Positions 10,736 through 20,559 of a stretch of DNA of 64,000 nt are shown here, one piece after another (positions within the stretch are counted from its first letter, which is position 1; every line of letters begins with the position of its first letter). Origin of the DNA: Sthenelais limicola (Eukaryota > Annelida > Polychaeta > Phyllodocida > Sigalionidae); the NCBI GenBank assembly GCA_942159475.1, contig OW804102.1:21208684-21272683 (forward strand). The letters run 5' to 3'. The notes under the pieces were generated by a model. It saw only the letters and a program-made list of their open reading frames with translations. It did no database searches and was not told the DNA's origin. Both the position numbers and the translations under genes were made by a program.

Positions 10736-12586
10736 TCAGCCCCTACCCCTACCCCTACCCCTACCCCTCCCTGGCCGGCGTTGCTGAACATTTCCCCTCC
10801 CCCTCCCCCTACCTCTCTTTGCTGGAGGAGGTGCAACCTCCCCATCCGAAGAAGATTCTGAAGATTCCCTTACCCTGCCCCTTCCCCTTACTGTTCCTCT
10901 ACCCCTACCCCTACCCCTACCCCTACCCCTACCCCTAGCTTGAGGTTCCTCTTGAGGTTCCTCCTCCTCCTCCTCCTCAGAAGATTCATCACCACCTAAT
11001 TCTAATGATTCATCAGAAGAAGATTCCCTGTCCCTTCCCCTTCCCCTTCCTCTACCCCTCCCTCTTCCTCTAGCCCTTCCACTTCCCCTCCCTCTACCTC
11101 TTACTGGGGCGACTGCAGGAGCCTGTACAATGTAGCCATCCCCCCCCCCCTCCCTGGCCCTTCTTCAGGTACAGTTGGTTTGGGGCACATAATGTCTTTG
11201 GTTTCTTCGGTACAAAAATCACGAATAGAATTAAAAAGATACCACTGTCTGTATGCAGACAGTCCAGGAGAAGGTACAATGGGTGGGTTGTCCTGAGGGA
11301 CATCACCCACATCAACAGTAAGCATTTTAAAAGTACCACTATCTTCAGGGCCTACAAATGGCCTGAAAGAAATAACACCAGGTTTGTCACTAGAAAATTC
11401 AAAATGATGATACCCTTTGATACCTGGAAAAGATTTGGAGAAAGGTGACAGGAATGCCTGCCAGTCGTACAATGGAACAAAAACAGTACCCCTTTCATCA
11501 CCTACAAGTTGGGCCTGGTTGACCCCCCCTGGCGTACTGCGCTGCACACTGGCTTTTAATTGCTGAAGAGAAGAAACGTTGTCCCGACGAAATTGTTTTT
11601 TCAAGAGACCAAAGCACCAGTCGGGGGCAAACTTAGTGTGCCCAGTAATCAAAAAGTTAAGTGTAATAGACCTGTGCCTTCCAGTAAGGACACGCCACAT
11701 CAAATAGGCCAAAACATACCGGTTCTTGTTCTGGCCACTACAATTGTCACAGTTAAGATCTAAATCTTTCTCCCCCAGACCATAGTTTTCAAAGTAATGA
11801 TTCAGATAAGAAATAACTGCATTTGACCCCTTACTGGTGCAATGGCTCTCATCTATAAGGTAGTTAACTTGTCTAGGCATTCCTTCCATGCAAATACCGA
11901 ACATGCCTACCTTCCTCGGGGTGAGAAAATAAAGGGGACCTGGTTGCATCGGGTAAGAAGGTAAATGCACTTGTTGTGCAAAGTCAAAACTGAGATGTAC
12001 TCGAATGTCACATGAGCAAGGGGCATGTTTGCCAAGGGGGGGTTCACCATTGTCTCTGTACGCTTCTTTTGCATCAGCACAAAATTTCTGATAAAGAGTT
12101 CTTTCGGCGGTTACACTGTCTAAATGTTTCTGCTGTTTCTTTAACTTGGCAGCTTTCACAACATCAGGTAAATTACTACTACAGGAAATGTCTCTGTTAT
12201 TACGCTGGCACTCCCAGCAGAGGTCTGTCATGGGACGACTTGTGACTATTTTAGGAAGATACTTGCGCCATAAATGACCAAAAGTGGAGTAGGCAACAGC
12301 CCTATTGCCAGTCTCTTGCATGGCTTGTGTGTAAAGACGATGAACTTCAGCTTTTGTAGAACGGCAGGGGAGAATTAAGATGTCGTCTCTGTGGTGAGAA
12401 GATACTCTGCCTGGCAAGACAAGAGCATGTGTTTCGGCATAAGATGTGATGAAGTTGATAGTGTTCTTCAGGTCATCTATTGGCAAAGACCTCACAGCAC
12501 GGTGACCACCACCCTGTCGTGAACGAGTGACCAGACCATCCTCAGCGAAGGATTTTAGCAAAACTGTCAGCAAGTTTTGGCTAATC
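10736..12586 (-). CDS. Exon 4: catalytic-like core and Arg-Gly tail
   Basis: The acceptor is strong: a long pyrimidine tract, then CACTTCTAG. The frame runs open from 12586 to a TAA at 11101. Past the poly-G tract at 11140-11150, the neighbouring frame reads on through VQAPAVAPVRGRGRG, an acidic Ser/Glu block and two further RG arrays to a TGA at 10736. Tails of RG dipeptides alternating with acidic serine-rich blocks suggest nucleic-acid binding. Confidence 0.6.
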
Positions 12587-13954
12587 CTAGAAGTGAAGGG
12601 AGAGAAAAGAAATAGAAAAAATAATTAATAATAATTTAATCGTTGACAAAGGAAGAAATTGAACATAATGCAGGATCTTAAAATGACAATACCAAAATAT
12701 TGATTCTTAGCAAATAATCATGTTATTATGAATAGCTATCTAATGTTCAGTATTAATGGGCACCACAAGATTCATGATAACACTCACTTGTAAAGGAATT
12801 TAAAGGTAGCTTTGCAAATAGGCTTGTTATGCATCCTGTAGTGGCTCTTTGGGTGTTTTCTCTCTCCCTTCCACTGGCGCCCCTTCTTGGTTGGACTGCA
12901 TCGATCACTGTTGTCAGTAACAGTATTGAAAACGCCAAAGAGTGCCATGTCGAGCTCATCTGAAACGACAGTATAACAATAATGTAAAAATGAATTTGTG
13001 ACTGACTAATATCACCGACACCAATCTTAGTCTGAGTCCCTACAGTTATCCTACGTAATTAGTTATCCTATGTAATTGGGTAGCACGTGTCCTCATTATT
13101 TAACAAGCTACAGCTTAAAATACTGATTAAAATACTGAATGAGTATTATACAGGCATGTATAGGCAATGAGGCAATAGAGAAAAACATTATTTTGAAATT
13201 ACCTCGATGGATTTGGTCATGTTCCGACCGATGAGAGATGCGCTGTTCCACAGTGAACTGGTCTATGCATGGCCCGCCGTTAAACAATCGGCAGTTACAT
13301 CTGAAATGGACAAAATCCTAGATTTTAATTTGCCCATAATGACACAAACAAACAATGTATTTTTAACCCTACATTCCATACGAGACGAGTAAGGAATCTC
13401 AGACGTCCCAAGTAAATAGCTACTCCCCAGATCTCGAGGGCCTTAAACTCCCCACGCACGAACAACACCATGCGACTTAAAACATACACCAATTAAATTT
13501 TAGAACCTCTAAATATACCCACAAGGTATCTAGCACATATAACAGCATTGGATTATAGATTTGGAATGATTTCCAGGGATGTACATAGCATAGTTTTCAG
13601 ATCGCGTCCCCCAGCATGTCAACACACACGATAGAAAAGATGGCTGCAGAGCACCAACACTTACCGAAACGTGGAGCACTTTTCCCGTTCCTTGTCCACA
13701 ACTGCCTGCATGTGATCAATAATAAGAATAGGTTCTGATGCTTCCTCAACTTCTTCTTCGTTCGTCTCCGGAGTTTCAGGCTGATCAGGGACGTCTGGTT
13801 CTCCATCTGAGTCAGATTCCACCGTCTCTGTTTCCTCGTTGAACACAAAATACTCTTCGATGAGGTTACGCCATTCGGCGTTGTCGACAACACCTCCCAA
13901 ATTGGCTCGAGCGATGCCATTAAGAGCGTCTGCGACGGTGGCCTCAGCTTCCAT
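10736..13954 (-). CDS. Spliced transposase-like protein with DNCSGQNKN motif and Arg-Gly tail (one frameshift)
   Basis: Four exons (13954-13665, 13300-13203, 12959-12788, 12586-10736) join in frame over three GT-AG introns and give about 803 residues if the one poly-G slip is allowed for. The order is: an acidic N-terminus; a Cys cluster (CNCRLFNGGPC) opening exon 2; a helical region (HRDELDMALFGVF); and an RNase-H-like core. The core has candidate acidic residues in RVHLSFDFAQQ (about 388), LNCDNCSGQNKN (about 467) and HTKFAPDWCFG (about 509), followed by a C-terminal domain and an RG-repeat tail. From memory the core matches a large family of uncharacterised invertebrate proteins (DUF7869 in recent databases). 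The DDE-type reading is inference from spacing and predicted fold. The flanking inverted repeats suggest it moves, or once moved, as a transposon. A domesticated host gene is the main alternative. Confidence 0.6.
11140..11150 (-). other. Eleven-base poly-G tract where the frame is lost
   Basis: On the coding (minus) strand, AGG is followed by nine more G and then ATG. One additional G in this run would fuse the 490-residue frame to the Arg-Gly tail frame without a stop and make the total coding length of the four exons divisible by three. A homopolymer error in the assembly or a length polymorphism is the simplest explanation. Confidence 0.6.
12788..12959 (-). CDS. Exon 3 of the transposase-like gene
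   Basis: 172 bases between the acceptor TCGTTTCAG and the donor GTGAGT. It encodes ELDMALFGVFNTVTDN, a basic stretch (KKGRQWKGERKHPK) and NKPICKATFKFLY. A different frame of the same stretch has an ATG and looks like a small secreted protein, but only the frame given here joins both neighbouring exons. Confidence 0.6.
13203..13300 (-). CDS. Exon 2 of the transposase-like gene
   Basis: 98 bases behind the acceptor TCCATTTCAG. It encodes CNCRLFNGGPCIDQFTVEQ and then RISHRSEHDQIHR. The three spaced cysteines look like part of a metal-binding cluster. Donor GTAATT. One base is left over, completed as Asp by exon 3. Confidence 0.6.
13665..13954 (-). CDS. Exon 1 of the transposase-like gene
   Basis: Starts at an ATG with A at -3 and G at +4. 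An in-frame ATG upstream (14065) is less well placed. It encodes 96 residues plus two bases, with an acidic stretch (EETETVESDSDGE, then PETNEEEVEEASE), and ends CACGTTTCG before the donor GTAAGT. Phase 2, completed as Arg by exon 2. Confidence 0.6.
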
Positions 13955-14094
13955 GTTTAAATAATAAACCTTGGTCCATTTAAAACTTTGTTGGAGAGTA
14001 AAACACGTCTTGTATCGTCTGGAATCGAGGAATAACTGGTCGCTTCGATTCAAATCCAAGACCACGCTAGAAGATGGCGTCAGCCGGAAGTTGA

Positions 14095-14215
14095 TCTTTT
14101 AAAGCGGCTGGACCAATCACAGGGCTGTATCAACCCCTCGTGGGCTCCCTTGACGACCCTAGCAACCATTGTTTACGCCGAATGCACTTGGAGAGAGCTC
14201 TGTGATTGGTTTACT
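14095..14215 (-). promoter_or_regulatory. CCAAT-containing promoter-like region of the transposase-like gene
   Basis: Three CCAAT/ATTGG boxes occur upstream of the start at 13954: GACCAATCAC at about 14111, TGATTGG at about 14202 and CCCATTGGC at about 14243. The local GC content is higher than its surroundings. A similar GACCAATCACAGGGC occurs at 15434. There is no TATA box at a convincing distance. Confidence 0.35.
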
Positions 14216-14548
14216 TACGCGGCGATTCAAAAGGGAAGAATCCCATTGGCTAGAGGAGATTCGCGGCTTTCCGAGGATACCAAATGTGCTGGGGTACCCT
14301 ACGATCAAATGTCCATGGCGTACGAGTGAATTTAGTGAAAAATAGCCTTCGGCTCCTTTGTTTAAACCCATCCAACCATGTTAGGAAAATGTTTACCGGC
14401 CGTTATGAAGCGTAAATAATTGTTTTTGGTACAAAATATTTTCCAGTCTCAAAAAAAACATAATAAAGATTAATATTACGGGAAAAAAAGTTTTCGACCG
14501 AAAAAGTCCTATACCACCTTTGGAGCCCTATATCTCAAAATGAAAGTT

Positions 14549-14583
14549 GCCGACATGGGACTCTTTTTGATGGAGCGCCTCAC
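14549..14583 (-). repeat. Right terminal inverted repeat
   Basis: GCCGACATGGGACTCTTTTT, then GATGGAGCGCCTCA. It is the inverted partner of 10015-10050. Confidence 0.65.
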
Positions 14584-14584
14584 A

Positions 14585-14672
14585 TATACTGAGATATATC
14601 TAGTATTCATCATTTGTCAACCTATTTACAGACCTGCCAATTGTAGATTTCTAGGCGATCTGACCCATATAT
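14585..14672 (-). repeat. Fragment of the GTCAGATC...ATGTACAATT MITE
   Basis: ATATATCTAGTATTCATCAT through CCAATTGTAGATTTC and GGCGATCTGACCC matches, inverted, the first third of the MITE family seen at 3265. It abuts the right end of the 10.0-14.6 kb element. Confidence 0.4.
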
Positions 14673-14892
14673 CACTATATTCCCCCATACATATAAATGC
14701 TGACGTGAGAATATAGTCTTACGCCAGCCTTTAGTCCTTGTGGCTTAGGAGAACAAAGAACCAGTTTTCAAGAGATTAAGATTTTTATGTCAAGTTGCAA
14801 TGGCTTCCCGGTCAGGCTTAAATGACTTTATAGTCCTGAGTGACAACCTACAATGTTCTTGTAACATCAACCATTCCTCAAATCGTAGATCC

Positions 14893-15078
14893 AGTCTAGG
14901 CTCGGAGCCTCTCAGATCAAATAAAAATGGTATGTCAGTGATTAGACGCCTACTGCGCTAATGAATTTCCTGGCCCTGGAGTAGGCGTCTTGATGGGTTT
15001 ATAATGAAATTATGCGGCTTGGAGCGAGAGGCTATTCCACACTTTGGATCGAGGGACTCTCATCTCTGAGCCTAGACG
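14893..15078 (+). repeat. MITE, AGTCTAGGCTC family, copy 1
   Basis: A 186-bp element beginning AGTCTAGGCTCGGAGCC and ending CTCTGAGCCTAGAC, a clean terminal inverted repeat of about 14 bases. The conserved interior includes GTCAGTGATTAGACGCCTAC and GGAGTAGGCGTC. Copies lie at 18064, 30287 and 47583, and a half copy at 25743. Confidence 0.75.
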
Positions 15079-18063
15079 ACTAGGCGTCAATAGTGGCCAT
15101 ATTTATGGCCTATAGGTCATACCGCTTAAGATTTTAACCACGCCCCCTTTATTTCGAACTGCCAGCTTTATACTCGACTCTGCATCGATCGTGTGAAACT
15201 GCTACTTCCCGGCATCCCATCGCCAGAAACAAGGTCTCCAGGCCTAGGGAAAATGTATAGATTTAGGTTGCCTCCAATACAACAAGGTCTTTCTGGTATA
15301 ATACGTGAGAAATAACCGATTCCCTGACCCCTATGCTAAAGCATGAACAGATATTTTACCCTGCGTACGGCCGCATGGCATCTTCGGTAACACTCGGCAT
15401 CGCATCTTCGGTATGCTCCGGGGAAAAAATCGACCAATCACAGGGCGCGTTACATCAACCTTCAGCTAGGCTCTCAGCCAATGGGATCACCCCTTCCAAA
15501 CGTTACTCGGCGTGCCATGTACACGGGCCGACGGGACCGGGTGCATGGCTGCCATGGTGGTGGGGGACGGGGGACGGTGATGGCGAAGGCTTTTTAAATA
15601 GCCTAACGTTTCATTATCCAGCAAACAGTATCATATTCTAGTTAATTTAAGAGTTCTTTGACTTTGTTGTTATCTGGTGCCACTAACCCTCTGGATTGTA
15701 TCTAAATGGAAGCAATCGGCCTATTTATAAACAGTGCATGTGCTATTTCTTTTTAGCCAAATGTCAAAGGTCAAACTTACACATTTGGGATCTTCTGTAT
15801 CTCAGCTTACATTTTATGTAAGACAACCTTGGTTGTAGTATAGTTCACTAAAAAAACACATGGTATTTCTAAACAAGTCCCAAGACGATCACATTACTGA
15901 TAGAGATACACAAATGTTTATTTTAACTTTTGCTATTGTTAATTGGGTATGGGATCATAGACATATTTCAGCAACTGAGCTCATTTGTTTAATCGGTCAC
16001 AATTAGGGGTTTGCATGTAGACCATCTTGTATCTTGATTCGCATGGAATCAAGGGCTTTCAGCTTAACTTAGTATTAGTTATTACCTAATATGTAGAGCA
16101 ACTGATTGTACTGAAACCCTATGATATTATAGGGTTTTTGAGTGTACCTTTATTACCACATGCCTATGCAGCTTGAAACCGCAACGACCGCAGAGGGGGA
16201 AAACATCAGTAGTCGGAGTCATCCAGAATTTAGCCCGCTAGAGGATATTATTTTATTTTCTGTTTTTGTTCTTATAGTTGTCGTTTTTCTCACTTTTAAT
16301 GAATGCCCACCATCCCGCCCTGCTTCCTCCACTCTCTCTTCCTTGTTAGTGTTTGTGTGTAATACCTGCTCCACACAGTACCGCCGTCACCGCTACTGTG
16401 TGAGCAGGGAGGGAAGCATGAGCATGGTGGTAGTGGCCAGTGGTGCCGTGTGCAAAAGTTTGAATGGAATAGCCATAGGACCAAAAGAAGTGCTGATCCT
16501 GATGTTAGTGTACCATAAACATCTGTATTCCTCCAATCGAAAATGTAGCCTACGAATACAGCTTTTGATTAAGACTAAATAGGCTGCTGTACATAGTGTT
16601 AAAGTTGCTTGACTGGACGATCCATTTGACCTGGACAGTACTGGGAAGTACCGAGATATCCTGCGACAGCTTTGATTTTTAGTTCCGTGGCAGTCCGCCT
16701 CTTCTCAGAGGGCGGGATTAGTCGCTAGTGGTCAAGCCTATATCGTCTATTATATGTTTACCTGAAAATATTGGCCGCTAGAAAGGTACACAAAGAAGAA
16801 ACCCCCATGTCTAAGTATAATGCATGTATATAATGTGTATTATATTTAGTTTAATAACCTTATTTTACTGGACAAACATGCTAAACGTTCTGCATTTATA
16901 TACCAGTGTCCCCTTTTCGTCCCGTTAATTAAATTCTACATTTGGATGCATATGTGTGTGTGTTAGTGGAAACATAAAATGAAAACGGGAATATACATAA
17001 GATTAATGCATATATATATACTCCGATAAAACGACAAATTTGACACCAATTCCTAATTTGAATTAGGCCAAAAAAAGGTGTTTCCGATTTACCCCGCCCC
17101 CTTACGCACACACTGCCACACACCTAGAAAAACCTTCCCCTTCCCTTTTTCTCGGAATTTTTTTTAACAAAAAAAGCTAATAAAAGCAGGAAAATAGACT
17201 TTCCTAACCCGGAACTGTCAAAAAACATATTTCCCTCGTTTAAACCAACTATAGTATGAAATAAACAATTTTTTACAGTTCCTGGAAGGTGGTTTCCTAC
17301 TGAAAGAAAAAAAGTAACTAACACTTACTTTTCAGTCAGATAAATCGGAAACACACAGGTCTATTCTTTCGGCCTTATTTAGAAATCTAAAAGTAAAAAT
17401 ATGGATCCCTAACCCACATCTCTATACTTCAATGCCCATACATATCTAGTAACCCATATATATCCTTATCAGAGCGACCCATGCATGGCGATGGAGCACA
17501 CAAAGTGAGTCAGTAGAACCGGTTGGCACTGGTTTTGTCATATGAGCTGCTCGCACGTGCATCACATGACTGCACGTGCGGTCACGTGACGTCTTTATTC
17601 GAGTCACTATCCGGCTTAGTGTTCTGAGTGCAGAACCTAGAAATCTAGCCCTATTCCATCCGCCCGTCCCTTTGATCTACGTTAAAGCGGGGATACTGGT
17701 TAAATTGACCAACATTCTCGATGATTTCCATGTGCCACTGCGCATTTCTGTTATTGACATTGGAGCACCAACATACATATCCCGTGCTAAATATAACATG
17801 TTTTTTGTACTGGTTTTACACTGACATACGACTCCCATATTTCCATGCGAATCAAGATTCAAGATAACGGCCGTGCAACATTTGTCATCATAATGCCGAA
17901 GTAATTAATTAGTGAGCAGATGCTAATTGGATATCGATTAGCATTAATCAGGACGAACAAAGGGTACCTAACAAAAAGGATAATATTCAGGATAATCAAT
18001 ATCTATCATAATCGATGGCCCACTTGATTCATCTTATATAATACATCCAGTATAATAACATAT
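15079..18063. other. Intergenic stretch
   Basis: No gene recognised. It contains CCAAT boxes near 15434-15482, a fragment of the CCATGCGAATC family at about 16010-16050 (inverted) and another at 17810-17885, and an E-box cluster at 17554. The 146-residue frame at 16142-16582 has one hydrophobic stretch but no family signature or gene context. Confidence 0.35.
17554..17592. promoter_or_regulatory. Cluster of three CACGTG E-boxes with a CRE-like site
   Basis: CACGTG occurs at 17554, 17573 and 17583, CACATG at 17563 and TGACGTCT at 17587, all in under 40 bases. Canonical E-boxes bind bHLH-leucine-zipper factors (MYC, USF and MITF families). The cluster stands in non-coding DNA with no adjacent gene, about 1 kb before the possible untranslated exon at 18.6-18.9 kb. 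Regulatory use is inference. Confidence 0.4.
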
Positions 18064-18243
18064 AGTCTAGGCTCAGAGGCTTTCAGATCAGATATAAATG
18101 GTTTTGTCAGTGATTGGATGCCTACTGCGCTTATGGTTTCTTTGGCCCAGGACTATAGGCGTCCTAATGGGATTATAATGACATTTTGCGGTTTGAGGCT
18201 TTTCCTCAGTTTGAAGGGACTCTTTCAACTTTGAGCCTAGACT
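18064..18243 (+). repeat. MITE, AGTCTAGGCTC family, copy 2
   Basis: AGTCTAGGCTCAGAGGC at the left and CTTTGAGCCTAGACT at the right. The interior is as in copy 1, with GTCAGTGATTGGATGCCTAC. Confidence 0.75.
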
Positions 18244-18599
18244 TCATAAAAAGATGAATAGGAAGAAGACTATTAATTTTCATCTCAACACATTTATTTA
18301 AAATTCTATTGAATAATGTTATTTCGAAATAGAATTCTAAGAATGCATGTCATAACTGGTATGTACTCAAAATCATATTATATATTTTGTTCAGAATTAA
18401 CAGTGAATATAACTTTAATCCAATAAAACATGACACGTTTATGCACATTGCACTTAATCTGATTCAGAAAGTACCATTATTACATCCGCACATGAGGAGC
18501 AGTTGGGGACATGTTCGTACATATAACTACAAGTGTTTGACCACATTTGATTTTTCATTACTCCCCCAATCATTGATCGATCAGGTCTTGACCGAATAG

Positions 18600-18933
18600 T
18601 GCGGCGGCGACAACGATCTGACCTCAAGCGGGGGGTTATTCCTTATTCTAATTCTACCAGTCTACATTCCAATAACTGCGACTCATGCATTACACAATCA
18701 TCGGACTTACACAGGAGTTAGTGAGTCAGGCCCAGCAGCTGGGCTACTGGTAGGCACTCAAACGATAGAGGCTTGCCAGGCAGCAATTGTTGCAGGACGC
18801 AGTGCAATTGTACTGGTACTGGTAGCTAGAGTGACGCCAGGAATTCCTCCTGGGCATGCCCGGATTGACTCGGATTGGAGGTGGCCTAGAGAGAGCATTC
18901 GATCAGCTGTTCGACCAGAAGAGCAGTACTAAG
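18600..18933 (+). other. Candidate untranslated first exon
   Basis: This stretch is richer in G and C than its neighbours, lacks repeats and ends in a consensus donor, CAGTACTAAG then GTAAGCC. The first coding exon of the transporter has its own upstream acceptor at 48374, so that gene needs an untranslated exon further left, and this is one candidate. The distance (about 29 kb) is long and nothing in the sequence links the two. Confidence 0.2.
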
Positions 18934-19924
18934 GTAAGCCATTCTGCAATTGCCTTGTGTGTTTAATTGGTTTCTTGCTATATAGTTCTCGGGCGTTCAC
19001 TACACACAGTTTGTTTAAATCTTTTTGTCAGAGAAGGTGCAATATTAATCTATAGTGTCTCACGGAAGACAACTTATTTTGTATATAGCGTTCATATTTA
19101 GCATACTTTAATAGGGTTTTCTTCATGGTTTAACAGTAATTACAGCACTTATAAACCGTATAGAAACTCTCACGATAAGATCTTGAATGTTGGTTGGAAA
19201 AGTAATCGAGCCTCTGGAACAAAGGAATGGTTTTCTTATATATTTCGCATAACAGACCGTAACAGGTTATTCTCATCGGACTAATAAGATATAACCATTT
19301 ATAGCACTTAGAACAACAACTAACCTGAGTAAATCTCGCGATAAGGTCTCGAACGTTTGGTCTGGAACAAAAGAAGCGAATCTCTATTATATAATATATC
19401 ACATTTTTAACAGAAATCACATAATCTCCAAAGAATACTGATTATTTAGATCACAAGATCAACGAGAGGTATAATCTAGCAATCGAGAATTATACCATAA
19501 AGGGGATGTAATTTTCCCCTTATGTTTTTCCACTTACAGGTTACTATGTTAATACTGAGGACCTAGTCAGTTTTACGATAACCTCTCATATAACATACTT
19601 ACATGTAATGAAGACAATATTGAATTGAAACGAATAACAAATCTGAAATTGTTGTTCAATAAAATCTTGTTATAAAGAATTGTAGCTCGAAAGTAGCACC
19701 CATTTAAGGCGTCCACATGTGATGGAAATACATATATTATTTGGCATCATACAGTGTTATAATACTACCAGTAAGCGGATATAGGAAGAAATGGAATAGT
19801 TTACGATATTAAATTACACCTAAGTCTTTAGTCATCGCAATCCTTGACAATGCTTCATTGGTAAAGAGCTGTTACAGGTGTATACACATGTGTCTAGCAT
19901 GACTGTATAGGTAATGCTAGGGCA

Positions 19925-20330
19925 TTGTTGCGGCCAATCCCCTTCCACCTATTACTACGCCCCCTACAACCACTCCCCGTACTAACCACTCTCACACCGC
20001 TCCCCGCTCACTTCACTTTCAAACACACAACATACAACATTTAACCCACCCACCCACACCTTTTTCTAATCATTATCATTCCTCCATACTAATTATATCT
20101 ATCATTCAAATCAATTTTATCTACAAACAATTTATTTTACAATTCATCAACTTTTACCAATTTTACTCTCAACAACCATCTATTTATATACCCTCCTTTT
20201 ATTACTTAAAATCATTTATATAAATTTTATAAAAATTAAATAAACATTTAATTTCCCAAAGCTGCCTCTCGCTATTTATTTCTTACCATCATCACAATCT
20301 TGGCCGAATCAACAATGTCTCAAGCCCTTA
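19925..20330 (+). repeat. Lone terminal segment of the tyrosine-recombinase retroelement family
   Basis: CCACCCACCCACACCT, a long A/T/C-rich run, then AAATTAAATAAACATTTAAT and TTTCCCAAAGCTGCCTCTCG correspond block by block to the inverse of 3660-3960, the end of the retroelement. No reverse transcriptase or recombinase adjoins it, so it is a solo end or a deletion remnant. Confidence 0.5.
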
Positions 20331-20351
20331 CGGATATGTTGAAATCGGTAT

Positions 20352-20543
20352 AATAGGGAGATTTAGCAACCACAACGCACCAACACAACACTAACGCATC
20401 CACTAACTATGTGTACATTAATACTGTTGTGGAGATATCTCGAGAGGCTTGGCGAGATATCCCTACAACGTTTATAATGTACAAATAGTTAGATGATGCG
20501 TTAGTGTTGTGTAGGTACGTTGTGGTTGCTAAATCTCCCTATT
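20352..20543. mobile_element. Palindromic 192-bp MITE
   Basis: The left arm AATAGGGAGATTTAGCAACC continues CACAACG and the right arm is its exact start in reverse complement (GGTTGCTAAATCTCCCTATT). The pairing goes on inward through CAACACTAACGCATC and GTGTACATTA to a centre near 20440 (ATATCTCG/CGAGATAT). Almost the whole element is a single hairpin, as in foldback-type MITEs. Confidence 0.75.
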
Positions 20544-20559
20544 GTTAACAATCAAACGT

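Larger units (their letters stand above)
10015..14583 (-). mobile_element. Probable 4.6-kb DNA transposon carrying a spliced RNase-H-fold-like gene
   Basis: A 35-base sequence at 10015-10050 (TGAGACGTGCTCCATCAAAA, then TGAGTCCCATGTCGGC) recurs inverted at 14549-14583 with a few mismatches and a 2-base gap. The weaker match continues inward with ATTTTG. Between the two lies a single minus-strand gene with its own CCAAT-rich upstream region and poly(A) signal, filling the interval. That arrangement is what a cut-and-paste element would look like. No exact target duplication is evident, so the ends could be off by a few bases. If confirmed, a transposase gene with three introns would be notable. 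Confidence 0.55.

Noticed and set aside
10741..10935. CCCCTA hexamer runs resembling telomeric repeats
   Set aside because: On the minus strand they read GGGGTA and keep one open frame encoding Arg-Gly, with an acidic block between two runs, so they are coding-type repeats of the adjacent gene and not telomere sequence.
12753..12959. Frame starting MSSTWHSLAFSILLLTTVI that looks like a signal peptide
   Set aside because: It is a wrong frame of exon 3 of the transposase-like gene. The frame that joins exons 2 and 4 in phase gives the family-like sequence instead.
15333..15641. 102-residue frame near CCAAT boxes as a host gene
   Set aside because: No domain or splice context. The CCAAT boxes resemble those in the 10.0-14.6 kb element and may be repeat-derived.
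16142..16582. 146-residue open frame with a hydrophobic segment
   Set aside because: No family signature, no splice partners and no Kozak or promoter context; it lies among repeat fragments. Length alone is not enough in a 64-kb window.
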